A stretch of 49,176 nucleotides of DNA from Phycisphaerae bacterium (GCA_012729815.1 JAAYCJ010000175.1:1-49176); one strand, 5' to 3'; shown: positions 17,158 through 25,452, counted from the first letter of the stretch. Notes: generated by a model from the sequence alone, not told the origin. Numbers and translations are program-made.

Positions 17158-17222
17158 AAGGCCCGTCGGATCAACCTGCCTTCGGTGAGAATCGTGCGTT
17201 TTGCTGAAGGCGACGGAATCGC

Positions 17223-18329
17223 TTACGGCAGGCGCCAGCGCGACCAGAGGATGGCGCAGTTCTTGTGCTCGTGGTCGGCCCGCTGGTAGTAAACAGTGAA
17301 GATTTCCCCGGAGGGTAGCTCGATCGAAGCCGGATAGCCGTGGTCGCGGGGTGGAGCGTCGTCGCGAAGGATGTACTCATCCGACCAGACTGCCCCTTCG
17401 TCTCGGCTGATGATCACCCGGTGGCCCAGCGGCGGCTTGCGGTAGGAATAGACGCACACCACCGCGCCCGACGAGTGGCGGATCAGGTGCGGCGGCGAAC
17501 CGTACCGGCGCAGGTCTTTGGCCGGCGACCAGGTCTTGCCGCCGTCCTCGGATTCGGTCTGAAACAGGCTGAAACTGATGTACTTCTCGTTGGGACGCTT
17601 CGCATATTCATAGCGGATCATTCCGAGGAGCTTGCCGGACGGCAGCTCAACCATGTGCGGTTCGTGGAAGTTGTCCGGATGGGTGTCATCCGCCAGCGGC
17701 ACGCGCCCCAGCGTAGTCCAGGTCTTGCCGTCATCGGTACTGCGACAGGCGAGAATCTGGCCGATGGGTTCCACCCCGTGAAAGGGAAACTCCTTGCCCA
17801 AATAGAGCAGCGAACCGTCGGCCAGACGGATCGGCCCGTGCGGAGCCGAAACGGGAACCGGATAGAAGTCGGACCACGCGCAGCCGTCGGAACTGGTCCG
17901 CACCCAAGACCCCTGCCACTTGCGAACCACCTCATCGGACCAGGTGTCGAATACCGCCTGCCAGCGGGCGATCTCGTCGTCCGAAAGCTTGTAGCTCTCC
18001 CTGGCCCACGCAAAGAGGCTGCGAACGTCGTAGACGAACCACGAGACCAGCAGCCTCTCGCCGCCGAGCGAAATAATCCCCGCGTCGCGGTCGTCCAACG
18101 GCGTGTTGTTGATGACGTTCGGACCGATCCACGTCCTGCCTTCATCCGTCGACTCGAAGATCGAGGTTTTGCCCCACGGGCAGACGTGGTCGAAACGCGG
18201 GCCGGACGCGGCCGCCACCAGCTTGCCGGAGGCGGTCCGGGCCACCGACGGCCAACCGAAATAGCCGTGGCGGTCGTCAGGAAGGAAGCAAACGGTACCG
18301 TGCTCGGCGGAAAGACGCTGCTCGGACAT
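17223..18329 (-). CDS. second BNR/Asp-box sialidase-superfamily protein
   Basis: About 368 residues from ATG 18329, chosen because AAGGATCG stands just upstream and the frame before it has no family character. Asp-boxes are STDEGRTW, SSDGCAWS (degenerate), STDDGKTW, SEDGGKTW and SRDEGAVW. The last third is typical of exo-alpha-sialidase-like family proteins (EPHMVELPSGKLLGMIRYEY, later YPASIELPSGEIFTVYY). No signal peptide. It is convergent with the DUF4838-like gene. Sialidase, glucuronidase-like or lyase activity cannot be told apart here. Confidence 0.85.
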   Translation of the reverse strand: MSEQRLSAEHGTVCFLPDDRHGYFGWPSVARTASGKLVAAASGPRFDHVCPWGKTSIFESTDEGRTWIGPNVINNTPLDDRDAGIISLGGERLLVSWFVYDVRSLFAWARESYKLSDDEIARWQAVFDTWSDEVVRKWQGSWVRTSSDGCAWSDFYPVPVSAPHGPIRLADGSLLYLGKEFPFHGVEPIGQILACRSTDDGKTWTTLGRVPLADDTHPDNFHEPHMVELPSGKLLGMIRYEYAKRPNEKYISFSLFQTESEDGGKTWSPAKDLRRYGSPPHLIRHSSGAVVCVYSYRKPPLGHRVIISRDEGAVWSDEYILRDDAPPRDHGYPASIELPSGEIFTVYYQRADHEHKNCAILWSRWRLP

Positions 18330-18367
18330 GGGACGATCCTTTCTGGACAAAGGCCTACGTTGGACGG

Positions 18368-18395
18368 ATTCTACGCTCCGCGACCACGGAATCAA
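18368..18395 (-). promoter_or_regulatory. promoter of the second BNR gene
   Basis: On the minus strand TTGATT (18390-18395), 16 bases, TAGAAT (18368-18373). The predicted start is about 32 bases before the ATG at 18329. Confidence 0.55.
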
Positions 18396-18398
18396 GGG

Positions 18399-18412
18399 CG
18401 AGAACGTTCTCG
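18399..18412. promoter_or_regulatory. perfect 14-base palindrome CGAGAACGTTCTCG
   Basis: It lies four bases upstream of the -35 box of the second BNR gene and 34 bases before the -35 of the rightward Lrp-like gene. The central AACGTT core is characteristic of LacI-family operators. It is unlike the ACGTGC core of the repressor at 3504-4517, so a different LacI-type protein is expected. Confidence 0.55.
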
Positions 18413-18445
18413 ACATGCCGGCAACCAAACCGGATCGAGCAGTCG

Positions 18446-18474
18446 TTGACCCTCGCCGGCACGCCGGGTAGACT
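18446..18474 (+). promoter_or_regulatory. promoter of the Lrp-like gene
   Basis: TTGACC (18446-18451), 17 bases, TAGACT (18469-18474). It precedes the ATG at 18508 by a normal distance. Confidence 0.5.
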
Positions 18475-18507
18475 GGGGCCAAAACACAATCGACGGAGGA
18501 TGCGGAC

Positions 18508-18777
18508 ATGGTGACGGCGATCATTATGGTCAACGTGCGGCGAGACGCGGTCAACGAGACGGCACAGAAGATCCTCGAAATGGAAGGGGTCTCCGAGGTC
18601 TACTCGGTGGGCGGCGAATGGGATCTGGTGGTGATGGTGCGGGCCAAATCCAACGAGCAGCTCGCCGACGTCGTGACCAGCCGCATGCTCAAACTCGACG
18701 CGATCACCAAGACCACCACCATGATCGCGTTCCGAACCTACAGCCAGTACGACCTGGAACGGATGTTCAGCATGTAA
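18508..18777 (+). CDS. stand-alone Lrp/AsnC ligand-binding (RAM) domain
   Basis: 89 residues, essentially only the alpha/beta ferredoxin-like effector domain of Lrp/AsnC regulators (VSEVYSVGGEWDLVVMVRAK then TKTTTMIAFRTYSQYD). The DNA-binding helix-turn-helix is absent, and a clear GGAGG before the ATG shows this is the true start. Stand-alone domains of this type form rings and bind amino acids; they may modulate full-length Lrp proteins. dnaJ lies 90 bases downstream with its own promoter. The target is unknown. Confidence 0.88.
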   Translation: MVTAIIMVNVRRDAVNETAQKILEMEGVSEVYSVGGEWDLVVMVRAKSNEQLADVVTSRMLKLDAITKTTTMIAFRTYSQYDLERMFSM

Positions 18778-18808
18778 GGCAAGCCGTCCGCGGAGGCGGC
18801 GTCCCGTG

Positions 18809-18837
18809 TTGTCTGCGGGGGCGGCCGTTCGTATAAT
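18809..18837 (+). promoter_or_regulatory. promoter of the dnaJ-type gene
   Basis: TTGTCT (18809-18814), 17 bases, TATAAT (18832-18837). Consensus -10. No CIRCE-type heat-shock inverted repeat is present nearby. Confidence 0.55.
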
Positions 18838-18866
18838 GGCCGTAGACGCGAAGGGAGCAGCGAACG

Positions 18867-19865
18867 ATGCCGGCACGAGACTACTACGACATCCTCGGAA
18901 TCTCGCGAAAGGCGAGCCAGGAGGAGATCAAAAAGGCCTACCGACAACTCGCCCGGAAATACCACCCGGACGTCAGCAAGGAAGCGGACGCAGCCGCCAA
19001 ATTCAAAGAGGTCCAGGAAGCCTACGACGTGCTGTCCGACCCGCAGAAACGGACGGCCTACGACCAGTTCGGCCACGCCGGCGTGGGTATGGGCGCCGGC
19101 GCCGCCTCCGATCGCTCCGAACGGTGGAGCTACGGGCCGGGCGGCGCGAAGGTCTACACCTGGACCAACGAAGGCCGGCCGGGCGAACCGGATTTCGACA
19201 TGAACGATCTATTCGGCGACCTGTTCAGCGGCGCCGCGAGGACCGACCGGTGGACCCGCGGACGGGGCCGGGCTCGTCCACGTCCCGAAACGGCCCGAGG
19301 AACCGACGTTGAGCACCAGGTAACGTTGGCCTTCGAACAGGCCGTCTGGGGCACCAAGATGCGGCTCTCGCTCCAGCAGCCCAACGAACAGGGTCAGGTG
19401 CACTCCGAGACGATCGAGGTCAAGATCCCGCCGGGCGTCACCAACGGCAGCAAGGTCCGCGTCAAGGGCAAGGGTAATCCCGGTTTCGCCGGCGGCGCTC
19501 CGGGCGACCTGTACATCACCGTCAACGTCACCCCGCATCCCTACTTCCGCCGCGAAGGGAACGACATCTACGTGGACGTACCGGTGACGGTGGCTGAGGC
19601 GATCCGCGGAGCCCGGGTCACCATTCCCACCATCGACGGGCCGACCGTGCTGACCATTCCGCCGGGCGCCAGCGGCGGTCAGAAACTGCGGCTGCGCGGC
19701 AAGGGCGCGCCGAATCCCAAGAAGCCCGAACAGGAACGGGGCGACCAGTACGTGGTGCTCAAGGTCGTCGTGCCCAAGGAACCGCCGGAAGGGCTGGACG
19801 AGGCGCTGGACAAGTTGCAGGAAGCCACCGGCGACCCGAGGGAAGGACTGGGATGGCGGCTGTAG
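18867..19865 (+). CDS. CbpA-type DnaJ co-chaperone (no zinc finger)
   Basis: 332 residues. The J domain is complete with the HPD motif at residues 33-35 (KYHPDVSKE) and the invariant [10 protein letters not shown] helix. A Gly-rich linker is followed directly by two beta-sandwich C-terminal substrate-binding domains ([20 protein letters not shown] and [19 protein letters not shown]). The four CxxCxGxG repeats of DnaJ are missing, so this is a CbpA/DnaJ type II (DNAJB-like) protein that stimulates DnaK ATPase. No dnaK or grpE is in the window. Confidence 0.95.
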   Translation: MPARDYYDILGISRKASQEEIKKAYRQLARKYHPDVSKEADAAAKFKEVQEAYDVLSDPQKRTAYDQFGHAGVGMGAGAASDRSERWSYGPGGAKVYTWTNEGRPGEPDFDMNDLFGDLFSGAARTDRWTRGRGRARPRPETARGTDVEHQVTLAFEQAVWGTKMRLSLQQPNEQGQVHSETIEVKIPPGVTNGSKVRVKGKGNPGFAGGAPGDLYITVNVTPHPYFRREGNDIYVDVPVTVAEAIRGARVTIPTIDGPTVLTIPPGASGGQKLRLRGKGAPNPKKPEQERGDQYVVLKVVVPKEPPEGLDEALDKLQEATGDPREGLGWRL

Positions 19866-19916
19866 GCTGCGCCGCCTTCTGCTTCCGTCGACGCCGAATA
19901 GCGAACGCATAAACCA

Positions 19917-19941
19917 ACGGAGCGGCACGCGGCCGCTCCGT
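19917..19941. terminator. bidirectional terminator hairpin
   Basis: ACGGAGCGGC - ACGCG - GCCGCTCCGT has perfect 10-base arms and lies between the convergent dnaJ-type and Spy-like genes. Flanking T content is modest on both sides (TCTTCTGTTGG to the right, TTGGTTTATG on the minus strand). Confidence 0.65.
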
Positions 19942-19966
19942 CTTCTGTTGGTATAGACTCGCTCGC

Positions 19967-20854
19967 CTACCAGAGCCAATCCGGCTCGGCCGGCGCTTGA
20001 TCCGCTGGAGGCGGAGGAGGCGGCGTCTGGTTGCGAGGACGATCCCAGCCACGATTGTCAAACCCGCGCCCTCGTCCCTGCCCAGGCCCGAACCGCTCGT
20101 GCCGCGGACCAGGACGATCCGACCAGCCGGAACCCTGCGGCGGTCCGCCTCGACCCTCCCAGCGCGGCCCACGGTCCATGCCCTGCTCCTGGACCACTTC
20201 GCAGACCTTGTCGCGGAGCAAACCGAACTCCTCCGGTGTCAGAATCTGGCGGATCTGCTCGACGGCCTGTTCCATCACCTGGCGGCGAGCCTGGCGGTCG
20301 CCGCGATCGACGGAACGGAACTGCTCACGGAGACCGCGGACGATGTCCAGAACCTGTTCCTTCTTCTCCTGCGGCAGATCGGTCCGATCGAGGGCCGGCT
20401 CGATCACGCCCGGCCGGAGCATCATGCCCGCTCCGGCGCCGGGCCGCCCGCCCATCGGCCCTTGCCCACGCCCACTCCGCCCGCCGGCGCGCCGCATCTG
20501 CATCCGCTCGAGCCGCTCGCGCTGCTCGGGCGTAAGCACCTGATCGACCTCGGCCCGAAACGCCCGGGTCTTCTCGTTAAGCTGATTGGTCAGTTCCTCG
20601 ACCTGCTGGAAATAGTCGCGGGCAAGTTCCCGATAGCGGGCCGTCTGGTCCTCCGTCATCTCCAGGGCGCGCGGAGCCATCCGAAGACGCTGGGCGATCA
20701 GGTTCTTGAGCCCTTCGCCCACTCCCGCCTTCTCCCGGGCCGTCGTCGGCGCCCGGGCCGGCTCGCCCGCCGTTTCCGACTGCGCCAGAATACGACTTCC
20801 CGCCGCAAGCACCAGAACGCCGCAGATTGATGCTGCAATGATCGAACGTCTCAT
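19967..20854 (-). CDS. secreted Spy/CpxP-like (LTxxQ) protein with Gly/Arg- and Pro-rich tail
   Basis: About 295 residues from ATG 20854, which has AGGAGG upstream. A signal peptide (MRRSIIAASICGVLVLAAGS) leads to a helical region with LTxxQ-like motifs (VLTPEQRERLERMQ and ILTPEEFGLLRDK) as in periplasmic Spy/CpxP chaperones and heavy-metal resistance proteins. A Gly/Arg/Met-rich low-complexity segment separates the two helical parts, and the C-terminus is Arg/Gly-rich, then Pro-rich, ending in DWLW. It is a likely paralogue of the next upstream gene. Probable periplasmic chaperone or stress sensor; function inferred from the family only. Confidence 0.78.
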   Translation of the reverse strand: MRRSIIAASICGVLVLAAGSRILAQSETAGEPARAPTTAREKAGVGEGLKNLIAQRLRMAPRALEMTEDQTARYRELARDYFQQVEELTNQLNEKTRAFRAEVDQVLTPEQRERLERMQMRRAGGRSGRGQGPMGGRPGAGAGMMLRPGVIEPALDRTDLPQEKKEQVLDIVRGLREQFRSVDRGDRQARRQVMEQAVEQIRQILTPEEFGLLRDKVCEVVQEQGMDRGPRWEGRGGPPQGSGWSDRPGPRHERFGPGQGRGRGFDNRGWDRPRNQTPPPPPPADQAPAEPDWLW

Positions 20855-20948
20855 GGCCTGTCCTCCTGAACCGAGTTTCGTATTCACCGTCCGGAGCTAC
20901 AAACGGATGAGCCCAGCGGTTATTGCACCGGCGGTGAACCAACAAAAA

Positions 20949-20966
20949 GAGCGGCGCAAGCCGCTC
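20949..20966 (-). terminator. intrinsic terminator between the two Spy-like genes
   Basis: On the minus strand GAGCGGC-TTGC-GCCGCTC is followed by TTTTTGTT: a perfect 7-base stem, tetraloop and U-tract, about 56 bases after the stop of the upstream Spy-like gene. Confidence 0.75.
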
Positions 20967-21021
20967 CTTTTGACGGAGTTACCGGTATCAAAAAGCTCCG
21001 GTGCTTTTCACCGGTCTTCGA

Positions 21022-22044
21022 TTATTCCCGCATATTCTCCTGGTCTTCCCAGTCCCACCAGTTCTCGCCCTGATCCTGTTCCTGAGACTCGCGGTAGTCG
21101 TAGCCGTCCTGATCGAACCCGAAATCGCCCCCTTGCGGCCCGCCCGGAGCATACTGACGTTGGCGGTACTGGCCCGAGGGCCCGCGCTGATCCTGGAACT
21201 GCCCGGGCCGCCCTCGCTGCTGGGTCTGACGGAAGTCGCGGCCGCCGGGCCCGCGACCGGCATACTGCTGCTGCCGCTCCAACCGAGAAGCCGTCTGCTG
21301 GAACTGCTGGAGTTCCTGCTCGTCAAGTACCTCGCGGATCTGGTCCATCATGTCCTGCTGGGCCGTCATCCGCTGCTGACATTCCTGTCGCATGTACTGG
21401 TGATACTTCTGGCGCGACTGGTCCAGGATATCGCGAACCTGCTGCTGCTTGTCCGGCGGCAGATCGACGCGGCGCAGGGTCTGCGCGATGGTCCGCGGGC
21501 CGTAGTCGAAGCGGGCCTCGGCCCCGCCGGGCATGGCGACGGCGAAGAAGCTCAGCCGCATGTTCTGAATGCGTTGGCGCGTCGGATCGTCCTGGGCAAG
21601 GTTGGCCAACTGCGTTCTCAACTCATTGGTCGCCTGATCGATCTGACTGACCAGACTGCGAATACGCTCCATGTGGGTCTGCCGAAGACTCTGGAACTGA
21701 TTGCGCTGTTCCTCGTTGAGGTTCAGCCGCTCCGGCAGCCGGTCGAGGCGGCTCTGATAGCGTTCCACCAGCCTCTGGCTGGTCTGCTGATCCCGTGGTT
21801 GAGCCTGCGCCTGCGGTTGGGCCTGTTGCTGATCCTGCTGCTGAGCCGCCTGTCTCGCGATTGGCGATTCGCCTTGCGGCTGCTCCTGTGGGGTCTGTTC
21901 CTGAGCCTGCTGGCCTTGCTGAGCCTGCTGTTCCTGTGGTTGGTTCGGGTCCTCGGTGGTCCCCTGCTGCTGGGCGATCACCAGCGAACCGATGAGCAGA
22001 CCGACCATTCCGGCGCAAACCAGGATTATGCTGAGACGTCCCAT
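21022..22044 (-). CDS. secreted Gln-rich Spy-like protein with acidic Trp-rich C-terminus
   Basis: About 340 residues from ATG 22044, chosen for GGAGGAG upstream. A signal peptide/anchor (MGRLSIILVCAGMVGLLIGS) is followed by ~75 residues made largely of Gln, Pro and Ala, then a long helical region with Spy-like motifs (LNLNEEQRNQFQSLRQTH; EVLDEQELQQFQQ). The tail is Gly/Arg/Gln-rich and ends NWWDWEDQENMRE. Same architecture as the gene at 19967-20854 (helical LTxxQ-type core, low-complexity tail, terminal Trp) but little direct identity. Probably a periplasmic or matrix protein. It lies downstream of the metX-metW fusion on the same strand, with a hairpin between. Confidence 0.72.
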   Translation of the reverse strand: MGRLSIILVCAGMVGLLIGSLVIAQQQGTTEDPNQPQEQQAQQGQQAQEQTPQEQPQGESPIARQAAQQQDQQQAQPQAQAQPRDQQTSQRLVERYQSRLDRLPERLNLNEEQRNQFQSLRQTHMERIRSLVSQIDQATNELRTQLANLAQDDPTRQRIQNMRLSFFAVAMPGGAEARFDYGPRTIAQTLRRVDLPPDKQQQVRDILDQSRQKYHQYMRQECQQRMTAQQDMMDQIREVLDEQELQQFQQTASRLERQQQYAGRGPGGRDFRQTQQRGRPGQFQDQRGPSGQYRQRQYAPGGPQGGDFGFDQDGYDYRESQEQDQGENWWDWEDQENMRE

Positions 22045-22080
22045 GATCGACTCCTCCCCAATGGCATGTGCTCCTGTGCG

Positions 22081-22097
22081 GACGGGAACATCCCGTC
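22081..22097. other. stem-loop GACGGGA-ACA-TCCCGTC
   Basis: Perfect 7-base arms and 3-base loop, 72 bases behind the metX-metW stop and 37 bases before the Gln-rich Spy-like start. With no U-tract it may be a weak terminator, mRNA-stabilising hairpin or operator. Confidence 0.4.
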
Positions 22098-22168
22098 TTC
22101 CCCCGCAATCGGACGGTGTACGTTGCGTTCCTGCGAATCCAAGCGACGCTGACTCGCCGATCCGGCGG

Positions 22169-23962
22169 TCAGCCACCCCTGTTATCGGTTATTATATAGA
22201 TGGCCTGGGCGGTCCGCAAGTTCAAAAGGGGCCCGCGGATCTCGCGCCCGCACCCGTCCAGGCACACTCGCCCGACCGTCGTGACGCCCATCAAGTTGCA
22301 GAAGTCTTCGAAATCGCGGAGCGAGAGAAACCGAATGCGCTCGGTGTCGTACCAGGTGTTCGGCAGCGAGGCGGTCTGCGGCGCGACGCCGCAGCCCGCG
22401 AGGCGCCAGCGGGCCTGCCAGTGGGCGAAGTTGGGAAAACTGATGATGGCGTAACGCCCGATCCGCAGCATCTCTCGCAGGACCAATTGAGGGTTGCGGA
22501 CTTCCGGCAGGGTCTGCGAGAGCACCACGTAATCGAAACTGCGGTCGGCAAACTCCGGCAGCCCTCGGTCCAGGTCGTGCTGGATCGCGGTCAGCCCGCG
22601 GCCGACCGCCTCCAGAACGCGCGGCTGTTTGATCTCGACGCCGCACGTGCGCACGCCGCGGTCGATCGCAAGCAGTTGGAGCAGCCGGCCGTCACCGCAG
22701 CCGAGGTCCAGGACGGCCGAACCCGGCTCCACGAGGCGCTCGATCACCGGAAAGTCCGGCCGACGACCGATCAGTTCCCGTTCGCTCTGCCCGTTCTGGG
22801 CGAACGGCAGAACGGCCCGACCGCTACGGACCCGCCGGAGCGTCGAGCCAAGAAACCCTCGCAGCAGACCGCCGAGCGTCTCGGGCTCCAGGAGAAACGC
22901 ATCGTGGCCGTACGGCGACTCGATGTTGCAGTACGTCACGTCGCGGCCGCCGGCCAGCAGAGCCCGCACCATCTCCTGCGACTGCTCCGGCGGAAACAGC
23001 CAGTCGCTGGTAAAGCTGCCGATCAGAAACCGGCAGCGCGTGCGGGCGAACGCCTCACGCAGCGAACCGTACAGCCCGGCCAGATCGAAATAGTCCATCG
23101 CCTTGGTGATGTAGAGGTAGCTCTTGGCGTCGAACCGCTCGACAAACCGCTGGCCCTGATAGTCCAGATAGGTCTCAACCGCGAACTCGCTGTCGAAGTC
23201 GTACCGATACTTTTCCGCGTGGCGCAGCGCCCGGCCGAACTTGTCGTCCATTGACCGCTCGGAAAGGTACGTGATGTGCCCGATCATCCGCGCGATGGCC
23301 AGACCCTCTCGCGAAGCGGCGCCCTTGGCGCAGTCGCCGTCGCGGAACCGGGCGTCGGCCATGATGGCGTGACGCCCCACCGCGTTAAACGCGATCGCCT
23401 GAGCTGAGAGACACGCCGTCGTCGCCACCGGAATCGCCGACACGACCACATCCGGAAAGCGCGTAGCCCATTCGAGTACCTGCATCCCGCCCATCGATCC
23501 GCCGACCACCGCCAGCAGCCTCTCCAGCCCCAGATGATCCGCCAACGCCTTCTGGACGCGAACCATATCCGCGATGGTCACCACGGGAAAATCCAACCCC
23601 CACGGTTCGCCCGTCGCCGGATTGATCGAACACGGGCCGGTGGTGCCCTTGCAGCCGCCGAGGATATTCGAGCAGACCACGAAGTACCGGTCCGTATCGA
23701 TCGGCTTACCCGGCCCGACCATTTCGTCCCACCAGCCGGGCTTGCGGTCCTCGGGACTGTGCCGGCCGGCCACGTGGGCATCACCCGAAAGGGCGTGACA
23801 GATCCAGACCGCGTTGTCCTTGCCCTCCGACAACCGGCCGTACGTTTCGTAGGCCACCTGGATCGGGCCCAGCCGCCGCCCGCAGTCCAACTGCAACTCG
23901 TTGGGCGGCACGAAAAGCTCGACCGTCTGCGTCTCGACAATGCCGATCGATCCGTCCGTCAT
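22169..23962 (-). CDS. metXW (fusion): homoserine O-acetyltransferase fused to MetW methyltransferase-like domain
   Basis: 597 residues. Residues 1-380 are MetX, an alpha/beta hydrolase acyltransferase making O-acetylhomoserine (or O-succinyl-): nucleophile Ser156 in GGSMGGMQ, Asp320 (GSFTSDWLFPP) and His353 (SPYGHDAF) form the triad. After a linker at about 380-400, residues 400-590 are MetW, with the SAM-type motif VLDLGCGDGRLLQLL and the family signatures YVVLSQTLPE and ISFPNFAHWQARWRL. Usually metX and metW are adjacent genes; here no stop or start separates them. MetW is reported to stabilise or activate MetX in some bacteria, so a permanent 1:1 fusion makes sense. Situated 11 bases after metY. 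Confidence 0.93.
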   Translation of the reverse strand: MTDGSIGIVETQTVELFVPPNELQLDCGRRLGPIQVAYETYGRLSEGKDNAVWICHALSGDAHVAGRHSPEDRKPGWWDEMVGPGKPIDTDRYFVVCSNILGGCKGTTGPCSINPATGEPWGLDFPVVTIADMVRVQKALADHLGLERLLAVVGGSMGGMQVLEWATRFPDVVVSAIPVATTACLSAQAIAFNAVGRHAIMADARFRDGDCAKGAASREGLAIARMIGHITYLSERSMDDKFGRALRHAEKYRYDFDSEFAVETYLDYQGQRFVERFDAKSYLYITKAMDYFDLAGLYGSLREAFARTRCRFLIGSFTSDWLFPPEQSQEMVRALLAGGRDVTYCNIESPYGHDAFLLEPETLGGLLRGFLGSTLRRVRSGRAVLPFAQNGQSERELIGRRPDFPVIERLVEPGSAVLDLGCGDGRLLQLLAIDRGVRTCGVEIKQPRVLEAVGRGLTAIQHDLDRGLPEFADRSFDYVVLSQTLPEVRNPQLVLREMLRIGRYAIISFPNFAHWQARWRLAGCGVAPQTASLPNTWYDTERIRFLSLRDFEDFCNLMGVTTVGRVCLDGCGREIRGPLLNLRTAQAIYIITDNRGG

Positions 23963-23973
23963 AGTCCCTCCCG

Positions 23974-25254
23974 CTAGCCCTTCGCAGCCGCGGTCAGCGC
24001 CTGGTCCAGGTCGGCGATGATGTCGTCAACGTCCTCCGTTCCCACCGAGATGCGAACGAAGTCGTCGCTGACCCCAGCCGCCCGCCGCTCATCCGCCGAA
24101 AGCTGCTGATGCGTTGTGCTGGCCGGGTGGATCACCAGCGTCTTGCTGTCACCGATGTTCGCCAGGTGCGAACAGAGCCGCACCGACTCGATGAACCGCA
24201 CCGCTGCGTTGTACCCGCCCTCAACGCCGAAACCGAACAGGGCGCTCCAGCCGCCGAAGTACCGCTTGGACCGCTCGTGGCTGGGATGTCCGCCGAGCGA
24301 CCCCGAATTCACCCACGCCACCCGCCGATCGTCGGCCAGCCACTTCGCAACGGCCTCGGCGTTCCGGCTGTGCTGCGGCATCCGAAGGTGCAGCGTCTCA
24401 AGCCCCTGTAGAAACAGCCATGCGTTGAACGGCGAGAGACACGCCCCGTAGTCGCGCAGAATCTGGCACCGGGCCTTGGCCAGATACGCCGCCGCGCCGA
24501 ACCGCTCCAGGTAGCGCAGCCCGTGATAGCTCTCATCCGGTTCGGTTAACTCGGGGAACTTCCCGTTGCCCCAGTCAAATCGCCCCGAATCGACGATCAT
24601 GCCGCCAATGCTCGTCCCGTGACCGCCGATGAACTTCGTGCAACTGTACACGGCCAGATCGACGCCATGCTCGAACGGACGGAACAGAATCGGAGTCATC
24701 ACCGTGTTGTCACAGACCAGCGGCACGCCCGCCTTGTGGGCGATCTCCGCCAGGCGTTGGAAATCCGGCACGTCATTGCTCGGATTGCCCACGCTCTCGA
24801 CAAAAACCAGACGCGTCCGGTCCCGGATCGCCCGACCGAACGCCTCGGTGTCGGTTGGCTCTACAAAAGTGGTTTCAATGCCGAGCCGGCGAAGCGTGTG
24901 AGCGAACAGGGTAACCGTCCCGCCATACAGGGCGCTCGAGACGACGACGTGGTCACCCGCACCGGCAATGTTGAGCACCACCGCGCTGATCGCAGCCATG
25001 CCGGAACTGAAAGCCAGCCCGCCGATCCCGCCATCCAGATCGGCCATCCGCTTCTCCAACACGTCCACCGTCGGGTTCCCGATCCGGCTGTAGATGAACC
25101 CCTCCCGCTCCAGCCCGAACAGACCGGCCGCGTGGTTCGGGTCGTCGAACAGGTAGCTGGTCGTCTGCGAAATCGGAACCGCCCGTTCGCCCGACCCGCC
25201 CGGCCTTTGGCCGCTATGAATGCACTTCGTTGATACATTATAATTATCAGCCAT
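23974..25254 (-). CDS. metY: O-acetylhomoserine sulfhydrylase (MetY-like)
   Basis: 426 residues from ATG 25254, which has AAGGAGG upstream; a further in-frame start lies 42 bases earlier but is unlikely. Fold-type I PLP enzyme of the Cys/Met metabolism family with catalytic Lys207 (YSCTKFIGGHG) and the diagnostic AFSSGMAA and LVIHPASTTHQQL segments. The sequence style (N-terminal TKCIHSGQ; long insert WGNGKFPELTEPDESYHGL) is that of direct-sulfhydrylation enzymes. It converts O-acetylhomoserine and sulfide to homocysteine. Together with the metX-metW fusion 11 bases downstream it makes a complete two-gene homocysteine pathway. Confidence 0.93.
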   Translation of the reverse strand: MADNYNVSTKCIHSGQRPGGSGERAVPISQTTSYLFDDPNHAAGLFGLEREGFIYSRIGNPTVDVLEKRMADLDGGIGGLAFSSGMAAISAVVLNIAGAGDHVVVSSALYGGTVTLFAHTLRRLGIETTFVEPTDTEAFGRAIRDRTRLVFVESVGNPSNDVPDFQRLAEIAHKAGVPLVCDNTVMTPILFRPFEHGVDLAVYSCTKFIGGHGTSIGGMIVDSGRFDWGNGKFPELTEPDESYHGLRYLERFGAAAYLAKARCQILRDYGACLSPFNAWLFLQGLETLHLRMPQHSRNAEAVAKWLADDRRVAWVNSGSLGGHPSHERSKRYFGGWSALFGFGVEGGYNAAVRFIESVRLCSHLANIGDSKTLVIHPASTTHQQLSADERRAAGVSDDFVRISVGTEDVDDIIADLDQALTAAAKG

Positions 25255-25294
25255 GCAAAAGACCCTCCTTGCCAAATACCCTCGCATCGCCTTC

Positions 25295-25322
25295 ACTATA
25301 TTGAATTTTTATTCACCGTCAA
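25295..25322 (-). promoter_or_regulatory. promoter of the metY-metXW operon with inverted repeat in the spacer
   Basis: On the minus strand TTGACG (25317-25322), 16 bases, TATAGT (25295-25300). The spacer contains TGAAT-AAAA-ATTCA, a 5-base inverted repeat well placed for a repressor. The leader to ATG 25254 is only about 35 bases, too short for a SAM riboswitch. Confidence 0.55.
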
Positions 25323-25452
25323 GCGTTTTCTTGCGGTCATCTTAAGCCCCGTCATCGCTCACAGCAGCAGTTTCAGTGCCGCAATGGCTGAACCGATACT
25401 TTCGAAAGAACGGCAGAGCATATACATCACGACAAGCAACAAGGGCTGCCCT

